Below the pieces are notes generated by a model, which was not told the origin of the DNA, did not search any database, and was given only the letters and a program-made list of their open reading frames with translations. From IMG/VR virus record IMGVR_UViG_3300033571_007242, positions 1 to 27,949 of that record: a DNA stretch of 27,949 nucleotides. The stretch is one strand, 5' to 3'. Source of the DNA: a virus. The position numbers and the translations under genes were made by a program. Positions 22,180 through 27,949 of the stretch are shown piece by piece; positions within the stretch are counted from its first letter, which is position 1; each line of letters begins with the position of its first letter.

Positions 22180-22216
22180 TTACCACTAATGGTATGTCGC
22201 CTACCATTAGTGGTAA
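22180..22216 (+). repeat. Paired operator-like palindromes (perfect 15-bp inverted repeat)
   Basis: Bases 22180-22194 are the exact reverse complement of 22202-22216, with a 7-base spacer (22195-22201). Each arm is itself a dyad of the form TACCA-N4-TGGTA (22181-22194 and 22202-22215). The dyad centres are 21 bp apart, two helical turns, so two dimers could bind the same DNA face. The second site runs into the AAGGAGG ribosome binding site (22215-22221) of the RepL-like gene. The repeat could act as a DNA operator, as an initiator binding site, or as an mRNA hairpin covering the binding site. Confidence 0.8.
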
Positions 22217-22229
22217 GGAGGACGGCTAC

Positions 22230-22649
22230 ATGCAGCGACGGATTGCGAACGTGGATGTCGAGACAGGCGAGGTGATGGACGGGCTCGTTGCCTTCATCGC
22301 GCCTAAGCGACAGAATGCATTCAACGGATGGATTGCAATGGCACAGACCGCACTGCTCCAGCTTGCGTCGAGCGATCTTCGGGGAACCGACCTGAAGGTT
22401 TTGCTCATCTGCCTCGCCAAGATGAACTGGGACAACGGCATTCCGATCAACCAGTCGCAGATGGCGACTGAGATCGGCATCGCCGCGAGTCACTTCAACC
22501 GAAGTCTCAAGCGGCTGATGGACTTCGGAATCATCAGCCGTCGAGTTGACAAGGGAGTCAAGGTGTATAGACTCAACCCGCACTTCGGTTGGAAGGGCAG
22601 CGCCAAGAACCATCGGCAAGCCGTGACCAACCTGAAGCTCTCATCCTGA
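22230..22649 (+). CDS. RepL-like winged-helix protein (replication initiator or regulator, 139 aa)
   Basis: ATG 22230 is chosen for its AAGGAGG (22215-22221); an in-frame ATG at 22194 lies inside the operator repeat. Residues 52-120 form a winged helix: 'GTDLKVLLICLAKMNWDNGI', then 'INQSQMATEIGIAASHFNRS' as the recognition-helix unit, 'LKRLMDFGIISRR', and the wing 'VYRLNPHFGWKG'. The closing 'N-P-x-x-x-W-K-G' is characteristic of the RepL family of plasmid replication proteins. It could initiate replication, or regulate its own promoter through the two operator-like dyads directly upstream. Both roles may apply. Confidence 0.7.
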   Translation: MQRRIANVDVETGEVMDGLVAFIAPKRQNAFNGWIAMAQTALLQLASSDLRGTDLKVLLICLAKMNWDNGIPINQSQMATEIGIAASHFNRSLKRLMDFGIISRRVDKGVKVYRLNPHFGWKGSAKNHRQAVTNLKLSS

Positions 22650-22663
22650 TCTTTTCCCCCAAG

Positions 22664-22696
22664 CGCCTGCCGGTCTTGTCGACCAGTGGGCGTTTT
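22664..22696 (+). terminator. Possible terminator after the RepL-like gene
   Basis: Stem segments 22664-22667/22689-22692 and 22672-22675/22681-22684 pair around the loop 22676-22680. Between the two stem segments are wobble pairs and one mismatch. TTTTCTCT follows directly at 22693. The stem is imperfect but the U-tract is the best in the window. It lies in the 54-base gap before the next gene. Confidence 0.5.
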
Positions 22697-22703
22697 CTCT
22701 CCG

Positions 22704-23429
22704 ATGAACGAACTCACGACGACAGAGGTCAGCCGCCTCGAGAGCCTCGAGCGGATCATCAGCAAGGGCATGAGGTCGTTCGTCGATGTCGGCCTAGCCC
22801 TCGCCGAGATCCAGGGCAATCGCCTATATCGCGATCAGTATGAGACCTTCGAGTCATACTGCCAGGAGCGGTGGAACTTCACCGCCGCGCGCGGTCGCCA
22901 GCTTGCGGGAGCCGTGTCGGCGATGGCGAGCCTGCCGGCTGACCTTCCGAAGCCGTCTTCCGCATCGCAGGCCGAGGCGCTCGCCAAGGTCGACGACGAG
23001 GACCGTGCCGATGTCTGGCGCGAGGCGATCACGCAGGCTTCACGCTACGGGAAGAACCCGACCGCGAAGGACATCCGCGATATCGCCGAGACGTTCCGGC
23101 TGAAGGACGAGGAGGACGTGTCGGACTGGGTCGACCGATCCCACGGAGACGAGGAGATTGCCCTCGTCGGCCCTTTGTTCCTCGAGCTCACGCAGATCCT
23201 CAACCGCGCCGCAGACGTGGCATCGCTGCTCGCGAAGACGAGCGCCCGGGAATGGCTGCTGACGAGCGGATCGGCTCTTATCACGAACATCAAGGCGGCG
23301 AAGGACCACGTCCATGCGGCGAAGCCCGCAGGGGTCTGCCCGCTCTGCGGAGGCAAGGGATGTGCGAAATGCTTCGAGACGGGATGGATGAACTCCGCGC
23401 GCTTGTCATCCGCCAGGAAATCGAGATGA
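22704..23429 (+). CDS. Phage regulatory-type protein with DnaJ-like zinc finger (241 aa)
   Basis: ATG 22704; an in-frame GTG at 22686 is possible and neither start has a good binding site. Residues 11-75 carry a pattern seen in many phage and plasmid proteins of unknown role: 'LERIISKGMRSFVDVGLALA', 'LYRDQYETFESYCQERW' and 'TAARGRQLAGA', probably a helix-turn-helix-like unit. Residues 85-135 are helical and charged. Residues 212-228 form a small zinc finger 'CPLCGGKGCAKCFETGW' (Cys212, Cys215, Cys220, Cys223), like half of the DnaJ cysteine domain. It is probably a DNA-binding protein acting in early gene control or replication; the partner is unknown. Confidence 0.6.
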   Translation: MNELTTTEVSRLESLERIISKGMRSFVDVGLALAEIQGNRLYRDQYETFESYCQERWNFTAARGRQLAGAVSAMASLPADLPKPSSASQAEALAKVDDEDRADVWREAITQASRYGKNPTAKDIRDIAETFRLKDEEDVSDWVDRSHGDEEIALVGPLFLELTQILNRAADVASLLAKTSAREWLLTSGSALITNIKAAKDHVHAAKPAGVCPLCGGKGCAKCFETGWMNSARLSSARKSR

Positions 23430-23683
23430 CCACGCTCACGATCCTCGGTCGAATCAACAGGCATCTCGGCGTCGTCTATGGATCCCCGATGCCATGCGAG
23501 ATAGCGCAGCTCAAGCGCATCGTCGTGATCGGACTGTGCAGGGACAAGCTCGGCGCGACGATCAACCACCTTTCTGCGCTGACATGCGAGACGGCGGAGG
23601 AGACGACTACACTTCTCAACAAGTGGCGTACCTTCGATCCATCGACTCGAGAGGCGTGGTGGAAGGTAGCCAGCGATGAATGA
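23426..23683 (+). CDS. Hypothetical protein (85 aa)
   Basis: ATG 23426 overlaps the previous stop (ATGA). The product begins 'MTTLTILGRINRHLGVVYGS' and continues 'LKRIVVIGLCRDKLGATINH'. It then has a threonine-rich helix 'LTCETAEETTTLLNKWRTFD' and ends 'WWKVASDE'. It is a small mixed or helical soluble protein without a motif I know. Coupling to the zinc-finger gene upstream and closeness to the helicase suggest it belongs to the replication operon. Confidence 0.55.
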   Translation: MTTLTILGRINRHLGVVYGSPMPCEIAQLKRIVVIGLCRDKLGATINHLSALTCETAEETTTLLNKWRTFDPSTREAWWKVASDE

Positions 23684-23694
23684 AGGAGCCACAC

Positions 23695-25371
23695 ATGGAA
23701 CTGAGACCCTATCAGCAGACTGCGGTCGCGGCGATAGATGCGCGCTTGCAGGAGAGCCGGTCGACGGTCGCGGTGCTCGCGACTGGTCTAGGCAAGACAG
23801 TCATCTTTGCGAAGGCGATTGAGAACGCGCTGCGCATACCCGGGCGCAGGGCGATCGTGCTCGCGCACCGCGAGGAGCTGATCCACCAGGCCGCCGACCG
23901 CATCCGCCAGGTCACGGGCATCGAGCCCGACATCGAGATGGCCGACATGCGCGCGGTCGAGGACGGCTTTAACCGCTCGCCCGTGATCGTCTCGAGCATC
24001 CAGACTCAGAACGCTGGGCGCGGCGACTCGAGGCGGATGCACAGGTTCAGCAACCGGAACCCGTGGCTCGTCGTCGTCGACGAATGCCACCATGCCGTCA
24101 GCGCCTCGTACCTTCAGGTCATCGAGCACTACATGGAGAACCCGCAGTCGCGCCTGCTCGGCGTGACCGCGACACCCGACAGGCTCGACGGCAAGGCGCT
24201 CGGCAGGCTGTTCGACTCGGTGGCGTTCAACTACGACGTATCCGATGGGATACGCGACGGATGGCTCGTGCCGGTGCGCCAGCGGTTCGTGACATGCGAG
24301 CACCTCGACCTGTCGGCTGCGCGCACGAGCGGCGGCGACTTCCAGCTCTCCGACCTCGAGGAAGCCCTCGAGCGGTCGTTGCAGGAGATGGTCGTGCCGA
24401 TGGTGCGCATCGTCGGCGAGAGGCGCACGCTCGTCTTCGCGGCGACGGTGAAGCACGCCGAGCGCATCGCCGAGATCATCAACCGTCCCGGCATGAAGAC
24501 GGGCCACGCCGAGGTCGTCCACGGCAAGACGCCGAAGGACCGCCGCGCCGAGATCTTCCGTTCGTTCGGGGAGGGCAAGACGCAGTACCTCGTGAACGTC
24601 GCCGTCGCCACGGAGGGATGGGACGATCCCGCGCTCGACGGCAAGGGCGTTCAGGTGATCGCCATGATGCGCCCGACGAAGAGCCGCGCGCTGTATGTCC
24701 AGATGCTCGGTCGCGGGACGCGCGCGCTCCCTGGCACGTTCGCCGGCACGTCGGATGCCGAGGAGCGCAGGGCATCCATATCCATGTCCATAAAGGACCA
24801 CATCCTTTGCCTCGACTTCCTCGGGAACAGCGGCAGGCACACGCTCGTCCACGCCGGCGACATCCTCGGCGGCAGGATGACCGAGGGCGCGGCGAAGCGG
24901 TACGAGCGCAAGGCGAAGGCGAAGGGAGTCGAGGAGGAAATCGACGTGCTCGCCGAGCTCGACTTGTCGCAGCGCGAGGAGGATCAGGAGAAGGAACGCA
25001 AGCGCCGGCTGCATGTCGTCGGTCGCGCCCAGTTCGTCACGCAGGACATCGACCCGTTCGAGCAGCTCGGAATCGTCCCGCGCACCGTGCCGCGCTGGCA
25101 GACTCGCATTCCTGCGACGGACAAGCAGCGCGTCATGCTCGAGCGCAACGGCCTGCGCCTACCGAAGGATCTCGACACAGGACGCGCATCGCAGTTGATC
25201 GAGGCGCTCATGTCGAAGCCAACGGAGAAGCAGGCATGGTTCATCCGTCGCGCCGGACTCGACCCAGTCGGTCTCGATCGCAAGGCTGCGTCGAACATCA
25301 TCGACCTGTTGAAGCAGAACAAGCACGCTGATGCGCGCGCTGCCCTTGACAGGATCAAACAACCCTCATAA
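23695..25371 (+). CDS. SF2 DEAD/DEAH-type helicase (558 aa)
   Basis: ATG 23695 has GAAGGAG at 23682-23688; an in-frame ATG at 23680 lies before that site and is less likely. All helicase motifs are present: 'LRPYQ' (3-7), Walker A 'ATGLGKT' (29-35), 'VVDECHH' with DECH at 129-132, 'TATP' (158-161), 'TLVFA' (245-249), 'VATEGWDDP' (304-312) and 'QMLGRGTR' (336-343). This is the family of phage UvsW/RadD-like ATP-driven DNA translocases. Residues after about 440 are a separate C-terminal part holding two copies of a 'T-x-K-Q ... A-S-x-L-I' helical unit (about 474-505 and 509-540). It likely acts in fork restart, strand separation or recombination with the Red-type pair upstream. Confidence 0.88.
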   Translation: MELRPYQQTAVAAIDARLQESRSTVAVLATGLGKTVIFAKAIENALRIPGRRAIVLAHREELIHQAADRIRQVTGIEPDIEMADMRAVEDGFNRSPVIVSSIQTQNAGRGDSRRMHRFSNRNPWLVVVDECHHAVSASYLQVIEHYMENPQSRLLGVTATPDRLDGKALGRLFDSVAFNYDVSDGIRDGWLVPVRQRFVTCEHLDLSAARTSGGDFQLSDLEEALERSLQEMVVPMVRIVGERRTLVFAATVKHAERIAEIINRPGMKTGHAEVVHGKTPKDRRAEIFRSFGEGKTQYLVNVAVATEGWDDPALDGKGVQVIAMMRPTKSRALYVQMLGRGTRALPGTFAGTSDAEERRASISMSIKDHILCLDFLGNSGRHTLVHAGDILGGRMTEGAAKRYERKAKAKGVEEEIDVLAELDLSQREEDQEKERKRRLHVVGRAQFVTQDIDPFEQLGIVPRTVPRWQTRIPATDKQRVMLERNGLRLPKDLDTGRASQLIEALMSKPTEKQAWFIRRAGLDPVGLDRKAASNIIDLLKQNKHADARAALDRIKQPS

Positions 25372-25374
25372 CCT
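25346..25374 (+). promoter_or_regulatory. Possible promoter for the small-gene cluster
   Basis: TTGACA at 25346-25351 (perfect -35) is followed after 17 bases by TAACCT at 25369-25374. The -10 keeps the key first T, second A and last T but only 3 of 6 bases in all. It overlaps the helicase end and precedes a strong AAGGAGGTG site. Plausible, not compelling. Confidence 0.4.
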
Positions 25375-25395
25375 GATCGAACAAGGAGGTGTGAT

Positions 25396-25608
25396 ATGCC
25401 GATTGTCACGAAGAAAAGGCACAACGCGGTCACGGTCGATCTTCAGACCGACGAGCAGTTGAACCAGCTTTCGCGGTTCTTCACCAAGAAGTTCAAGACG
25501 AAGGTGTCGAAGACGGACGTGATCCGCATGGGAATCACGTCGATCTGCACCCTGCATCCCGATGCGCTGATCGACGGGGGGCACTATGCGGCACAGAAGC
25601 GTAAATGA
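25396..25608 (+). CDS. Small ribbon-helix-helix-like protein (70 aa)
   Basis: ATG 25396 follows an ideal AAGGAGGTG. 'NAVTVDLQTDEQLNQLSRFF' gives a basic strand and helix, and 'VSKTDVIRMGITSICTLHPD' a second helix after a lysine-rich turn. The strand-helix-helix layout and size fit MetJ/Arc-type repressors, which bind DNA as dimers through the N-terminal strand. It would be a candidate regulator for the promoter just upstream. The call is by pattern; a non-DNA-binding small protein remains possible. Confidence 0.55.
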   Translation: MPIVTKKRHNAVTVDLQTDEQLNQLSRFFTKKFKTKVSKTDVIRMGITSICTLHPDALIDGGHYAAQKRK

Positions 25609-25870
25609 CCCGCGCGCGGTCGCCGAGCATGACCAGCATCTTGCGAGCCTGAAGGATCAGATTCGCGAGCTTTCCAAGGAAGATCATTCGCTGATCTTGC
25701 GGCGACTGAATGATTTCGCGATTGCTCCGGCATCGACGAATGAAAGGCTGTTCGGCGAAATCACTGCTCTTGCATTTCTCATCGCCGCGCACGCCGGCAT
25801 CACGCTGATGAACGAGATCGCGCTGGAGAAGTGGGGAACAAACGGAACGGAGAGGGACGATGGACGTTGA
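25586..25870 (+). CDS. Hypothetical protein (94 aa)
   Basis: ATG 25586 overlaps the previous gene by 23 bases. Residues 10-50 are charged helix (EHDQHLASLKDQIRELSKED). Residues 55-80 are a more hydrophobic stretch (LFGEITALAFLIAAHAGITL), long enough to touch or cross a membrane, and the end is acidic. No family is recognised. The hydrophobic stretch links it by character to the three membrane peptides that follow. Confidence 0.5.
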   Translation: MRHRSVNDPRAVAEHDQHLASLKDQIRELSKEDHSLILRRLNDFAIAPASTNERLFGEITALAFLIAAHAGITLMNEIALEKWGTNGTERDDGR

Positions 25871-25952
25871 ACTGGTCGCGAAGATGTTCCTGATCCTTGC
25901 GTTCGCGTGGATCATGTCGTGCATCCTGCTGCCGAGGAGCGACCATGAATGA
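25860..25952 (+). CDS. Single-pass membrane peptide (30 aa)
   Basis: ATG 25860 follows 'GGAGAGGG' at a good distance and overlaps the end of the previous gene. The 30-residue product is 'MDVELVAKMFLILAFAWIMS' plus 'CILLPRSDHE'. Residues 4-25 are one hydrophobic helix with a polar, charged tail. Overlaps on both sides and a good binding site support a real small gene. The function is unknown. Confidence 0.5.
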   Translation: MDVELVAKMFLILAFAWIMSCILLPRSDHE

Positions 25953-26082
25953 CCTTCCGCTTCCATGCATCATGGGTTTGTCCCTTGCCATCTTCGCGGT
26001 GTTCTGCGTCGGATATCTAGTCGGCCTGTCGACTGCGTATGAGAGGATCAACAAGGGGAATGCAGATGACGAATGGTCCTGA
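25945..26082 (+). CDS. Single-pass membrane peptide (45 aa)
   Basis: ATG 25945 overlaps the previous stop by 8 bases; GAGGAGCG lies just upstream. Residues 6-30 are hydrophobic (LPCIMGLSLAIFAVFCVGYL), followed by a charged tail 'YERINKGNADDEWS', suggesting a single transmembrane helix with the tail in the cytoplasm. No family is recognised. Confidence 0.55.
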   Translation: MNDLPLPCIMGLSLAIFAVFCVGYLVGLSTAYERINKGNADDEWS

Positions 26083-26227
26083 CCTCGACATTATTGAGCG
26101 GCTGCTCAGGTTCGGCATGAAACCGATTGACCGATACGACGATGACTATCTACTGATTTGGATTTTCATCGTCAGTTTCGGATTCTTTGCAGGTGTCATG
26201 TTCTTCTTTTGGTGGAGGCACGCATGA
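26066..26227 (+). CDS. Single-pass membrane protein (53 aa)
   Basis: ATG 26066 with AAGGGG upstream overlaps the previous gene by 17 bases. Residues 1-27 are polar and charged (IIERLLRFGMKPIDRYDDDY). Residues 28-50 are a strong, aromatic transmembrane helix (LLIWIFIVSFGFFAGVMFFF) ending 'WWRHA'. The cluster of three adjacent membrane peptides suggests a role at the host membrane, such as exclusion or takeover, but this is inference. Confidence 0.6.
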   Translation: MTNGPDLDIIERLLRFGMKPIDRYDDDYLLIWIFIVSFGFFAGVMFFFWWRHA

Positions 26228-26478
26228 CCGATGACATCGTGGCGCGGCTGCGCCTGTACGCGAATGCCTCTATAGACGGTGGGTGGGCGAGTGTGTTCAG
26301 GGCTGATCTAAACATTGCCGCCGACGAGATCGAACAGCTGCGCGGCGAGCTCAATGCAGCTCGCGCTGAGGTTTGTTTTTTCCATCCAAGCGTCTGCCGC
26401 GGCGCGCAGACCGCCGAGGCATACGCAAAGGCGCGTGGATGGGACTGCTTCAAGGACGAAGATGCCAAAGCCGAATGA
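26224..26478 (+). CDS. Small phage protein, MTDDIVxRLR type (84 aa)
   Basis: ATG 26224 is in an ATGA overlap. The start 'MTDDIVARLRLYANASIDGG' with the helix 'AADEIEQLRGELNAARAEVC' is a pattern common in small phage proteins of unknown function: 'D-I-V-x-R-L-R' followed later by 'A-A-x-E-I-E-x-L-R'. The C-terminal part (FHPSVCRGAQTAEAYAKARG) has three cysteines counted with the previous helix. The helix is probably coiled coil. Confidence 0.6.
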   Translation: MTDDIVARLRLYANASIDGGWASVFRADLNIAADEIEQLRGELNAARAEVCFFHPSVCRGAQTAEAYAKARGWDCFKDEDAKAE

Positions 26479-26656
26479 CATCGCCTACTTCCGCGTGCGG
26501 ATCGCCTCGGAGGAGTTCGACCTTGCCGGACGCAAGTGCGTCGGAGTCGAGCCCGTCACGAAGGGCGGCCTGACCGCCGACTCGCCGTGGGTGTTCTGCA
26601 TACCTACCGAGTGGCTCATTCCCCTGGACGAGATGCGGAAGGCGGTGCGCAAGTGA
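26462..26656 (+). CDS. Hypothetical protein (64 aa)
   Basis: ATG 26462 starts inside the end of the previous gene (17-base overlap) with 'AAGGACGAAG' upstream. 'NDIAYFRVRIASEEFDLAGR' and 'SPWVFCIPTEWLIPLDEMRK' suggest a small beta-strand domain with a short C-terminal helix. No motif is known. Confidence 0.5.
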   Translation: MPKPNDIAYFRVRIASEEFDLAGRKCVGVEPVTKGGLTADSPWVFCIPTEWLIPLDEMRKAVRK

Positions 26657-26916
26657 GCGCGATCGACATCCACCTGTGCTCCGATGTCGTCCCGTGCGTT
26701 CTCTTCGATGACGCGATCAAGCTCATCAGGAAGCATGACGGCAAGTACCGCGCGCTGCTGACCATCGACAGTGACTCGATGCACCCGCTTCCAGACTTCC
26801 TCATCGAGGGCTGGGACGGCGAGCGGTGGACGGCGCTGTTCTCGGTGACGGTGACGAAGGCCGAGATGAAGATCGCATTGGATGCGTGCCAGCGGATCAA
26901 GGAGGATTGCCAATGA
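26653..26916 (+). CDS. Hypothetical protein (87 aa)
   Basis: GTG 26653 overlaps the previous stop (GTGA). 'SAIDIHLCSDVVPCVLFDDA', 'KYRALLTIDSDSMHPLPDFL' and a C-terminal helix 'KAEMKIALDACQRIKEDC' indicate a small alpha/beta protein. Three or four cysteines have no zinc-like spacing. AGGAGG near its end (around 26900) serves as the binding site of the methyltransferase that follows, so the two are co-translated. Confidence 0.5.
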   Translation: MSAIDIHLCSDVVPCVLFDDAIKLIRKHDGKYRALLTIDSDSMHPLPDFLIEGWDGERWTALFSVTVTKAEMKIALDACQRIKEDCQ

Positions 26917-27949
26917 AGGTAGGTTCCCTGTTCGCAGGCATCGGCGGCTTCGACCTCGGCTTTGAGCGCGCTGGATTCGAGGTCGCATGGTGCGTCGAGT
27001 GGGACAAGAACGCGCAGGCTGTCCTCCGCAAGCGGTTCCCGAATGCGCAGGTCTACGGCGACATCCGCGAGGTCGATCCCGACAAGCTCGAGCGCGTAGA
27101 CGTCATCTGCGGAGGATTCCCGTGCCAGGATCTATCGGTGGCAGGAAAGCGCGCCGGCCTCGCCGGAGAAAGGTCAGGTCTCTTCCATGATGCAATGCGG
27201 ATTGTTCGACAACTCCGACCGTCCGTCCTCATTCTCGAGAATGTCCCAGGACTGCTGTCGAGCAATCGAGGACTCGACTTCGCCACCGTCCTCCGTGAAG
27301 TGGGCGAAGGGTGGGATTGTGCGGAGGTCGGCTGGCGAGTTCTGGACAGCCAGTACTTCGGAGTGGCCCAGAGACGCCGACGTGTGTTCGTTGTCGCAGG
27401 TTCTCGAGTCGGATGCGCCGAGCAGATACTTGCTCTCGCCGAAGGCGGCGGCGGGGATCCTCCGTCGCGCGACGAAGCGCGGAAAGACGCTCCCTCCGAT
27501 GCTGCGGGAGGCACTGGAATCGGTAGCTGGTGGGACGGATCAGACTGCTCGGCGACCTTGACGAAGCAGAATGCGAACGGCTCGCAGCGGATGCCGGACA
27601 AGGGAAATTTCGGCGCAGTTGTAATCGACCGCGCTGCCTTCAATCAAGGAACGAATGCCGCGTACGAGCAACGGATTGAGCAGCCAGAGTCGATGTCCGC
27701 ACTTGTTGCGCGCGGACCGCACGCGGTGGCTTATCCGATCAATGGAATGTGCATACATAAAGAGCTTCGCGATAAACAGATGACCGGTATCGGATTGGAA
27801 AATGATCCGATGTACGCGATCCGCGCATTGGGAACGCAGCACTCTGTCGCAATATCGTTTCATTCCACGCAAGATCCGATCTCAAGCGCCGAAAGAACAC
27901 ACGCGCTTGGGTGCGACTCAAAGCAGGGATGCGCGAATGTTGCGGTCGC
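26913..27949 (+). CDS. DNA cytosine-5 methyltransferase, Dcm type (3' end outside window)
   Basis: ATG 26913 overlaps the previous stop; 345 codons are visible and the frame is still open at the edge. The C5-methyltransferase motifs are clear: motif I 'SLFAGIGGFDLGF' (5-17), motif IV 'GGFPCQDLS' with catalytic Cys71, motif VI 'LENVPG' (109-113) and motif VIII 'QRRRRVFVV' (153-161). Residues after about 175 are a long target-recognition/insert region with repeating S-A-L/T-L-type segments (SDCSATLTKQ, ESMSALVARG, GCANVAV); motifs IX-X must lie beyond the window. It methylates cytosine at C5 and probably protects phage DNA from host restriction. No partner endonuclease is visible. The insert is more A+T-rich than the catalytic half. 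Confidence 0.9.
   Translation, partial: MKVGSLFAGIGGFDLGFERAGFEVAWCVEWDKNAQAVLRKRFPNAQVYGDIREVDPDKLERVDVICGGFPCQDLSVAGKRAGLAGERSGLFHDAMRIVRQLRPSVLILENVPGLLSSNRGLDFATVLREVGEGWDCAEVGWRVLDSQYFGVAQRRRRVFVVAGSRVGCAEQILALAEGGGGDPPSRDEARKDAPSDAAGGTGIGSWWDGSDCSATLTKQNANGSQRMPDKGNFGAVVIDRAAFNQGTNAAYEQRIEQPESMSALVARGPHAVAYPINGMCIHKELRDKQMTGIGLENDPMYAIRALGTQHSVAISFHSTQDPISSAERTHALGCDSKQGCANVAV

Noticed and set aside
22547-22574. TTGACA-16-TAGACT resembling a promoter
   Set aside because: It lies inside the RepL-like coding region with a 4-of-6 -10 box, and a terminator-like hairpin lies between it and the next gene. Chance is likely, though it could be tested.

Overview
The window is a stretch of a tailed double-stranded DNA phage genome (or a prophage of the same make-up), at roughly 60% GC. 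Every convincing gene is on the + strand. Genes are packed head to tail, most often with ATGA or TGATG start/stop overlaps. The longest non-coding stretches are 22050-22229 and 19684-19847, so no gap reaches 300 bases. A lipobox lipoprotein next to a holin points to a Gram-negative host. No sheath gene lies between the tail-completion gene and the tape-measure candidate, so a siphovirus-like tail is more likely than a contractile one. I see no integrase, tRNA, CRISPR array or insertion sequence.

Region by region: 1-4577 holds the end of a major capsid protein, a strong hairpin, two neck/tail-completion genes, the tail tube, a G/GT tail-chaperone pair joined by a textbook -1 frameshift site, a tail-terminator-like protein with an extra adhesion-like domain, and a short tape measure. 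4574-8664 holds two large tail proteins of unknown family. 8664-13856 is an adhesin/fibre block: three copies of an N-terminal domain like that of major tropism determinants, a putative trypsin-like protease domain, and a polyglycine adhesin. 14078-14779 is a lysis cassette: a membrane/coiled-coil protein, a holin, and a lipoprotein gene nested out of frame in a 53-residue gene. No endolysin was recognised. 14796-16830 adds a calcineurin-like phosphoesterase and two more surface-type proteins. 16842-19683 is an unusual cassette: a protein with a very acidic tail, a 716-residue protein with about 58 cysteines, and a small zinc-ribbon-like protein.

A near-consensus sigma70 promoter at 19680-19707 and a structured leader open the replication/recombination half: a RecE/PD-(D/E)XK exonuclease, two small genes and a Bet/RecT annealing protein. 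After a terminator-like hairpin come paired operator-like palindromes, a RepL-like winged-helix protein, a host-range/regulatory-like protein with a zinc finger, and an SF2 helicase. From 25396 a run of eight small genes, three of them single-pass membrane peptides, leads into a C5 cytosine methyltransferase that is cut by the window end.

Taken together: the left half builds the tail and host-binding tip and lyses the cell; the right half recombines, replicates and marks phage DNA. Exonuclease plus annealase form a lambda Red/RecET-type single-strand annealing pair. The helicase and RepL-like protein probably act in replication initiation and fork handling. Functions stated for unrecognised genes are inferences from position only.
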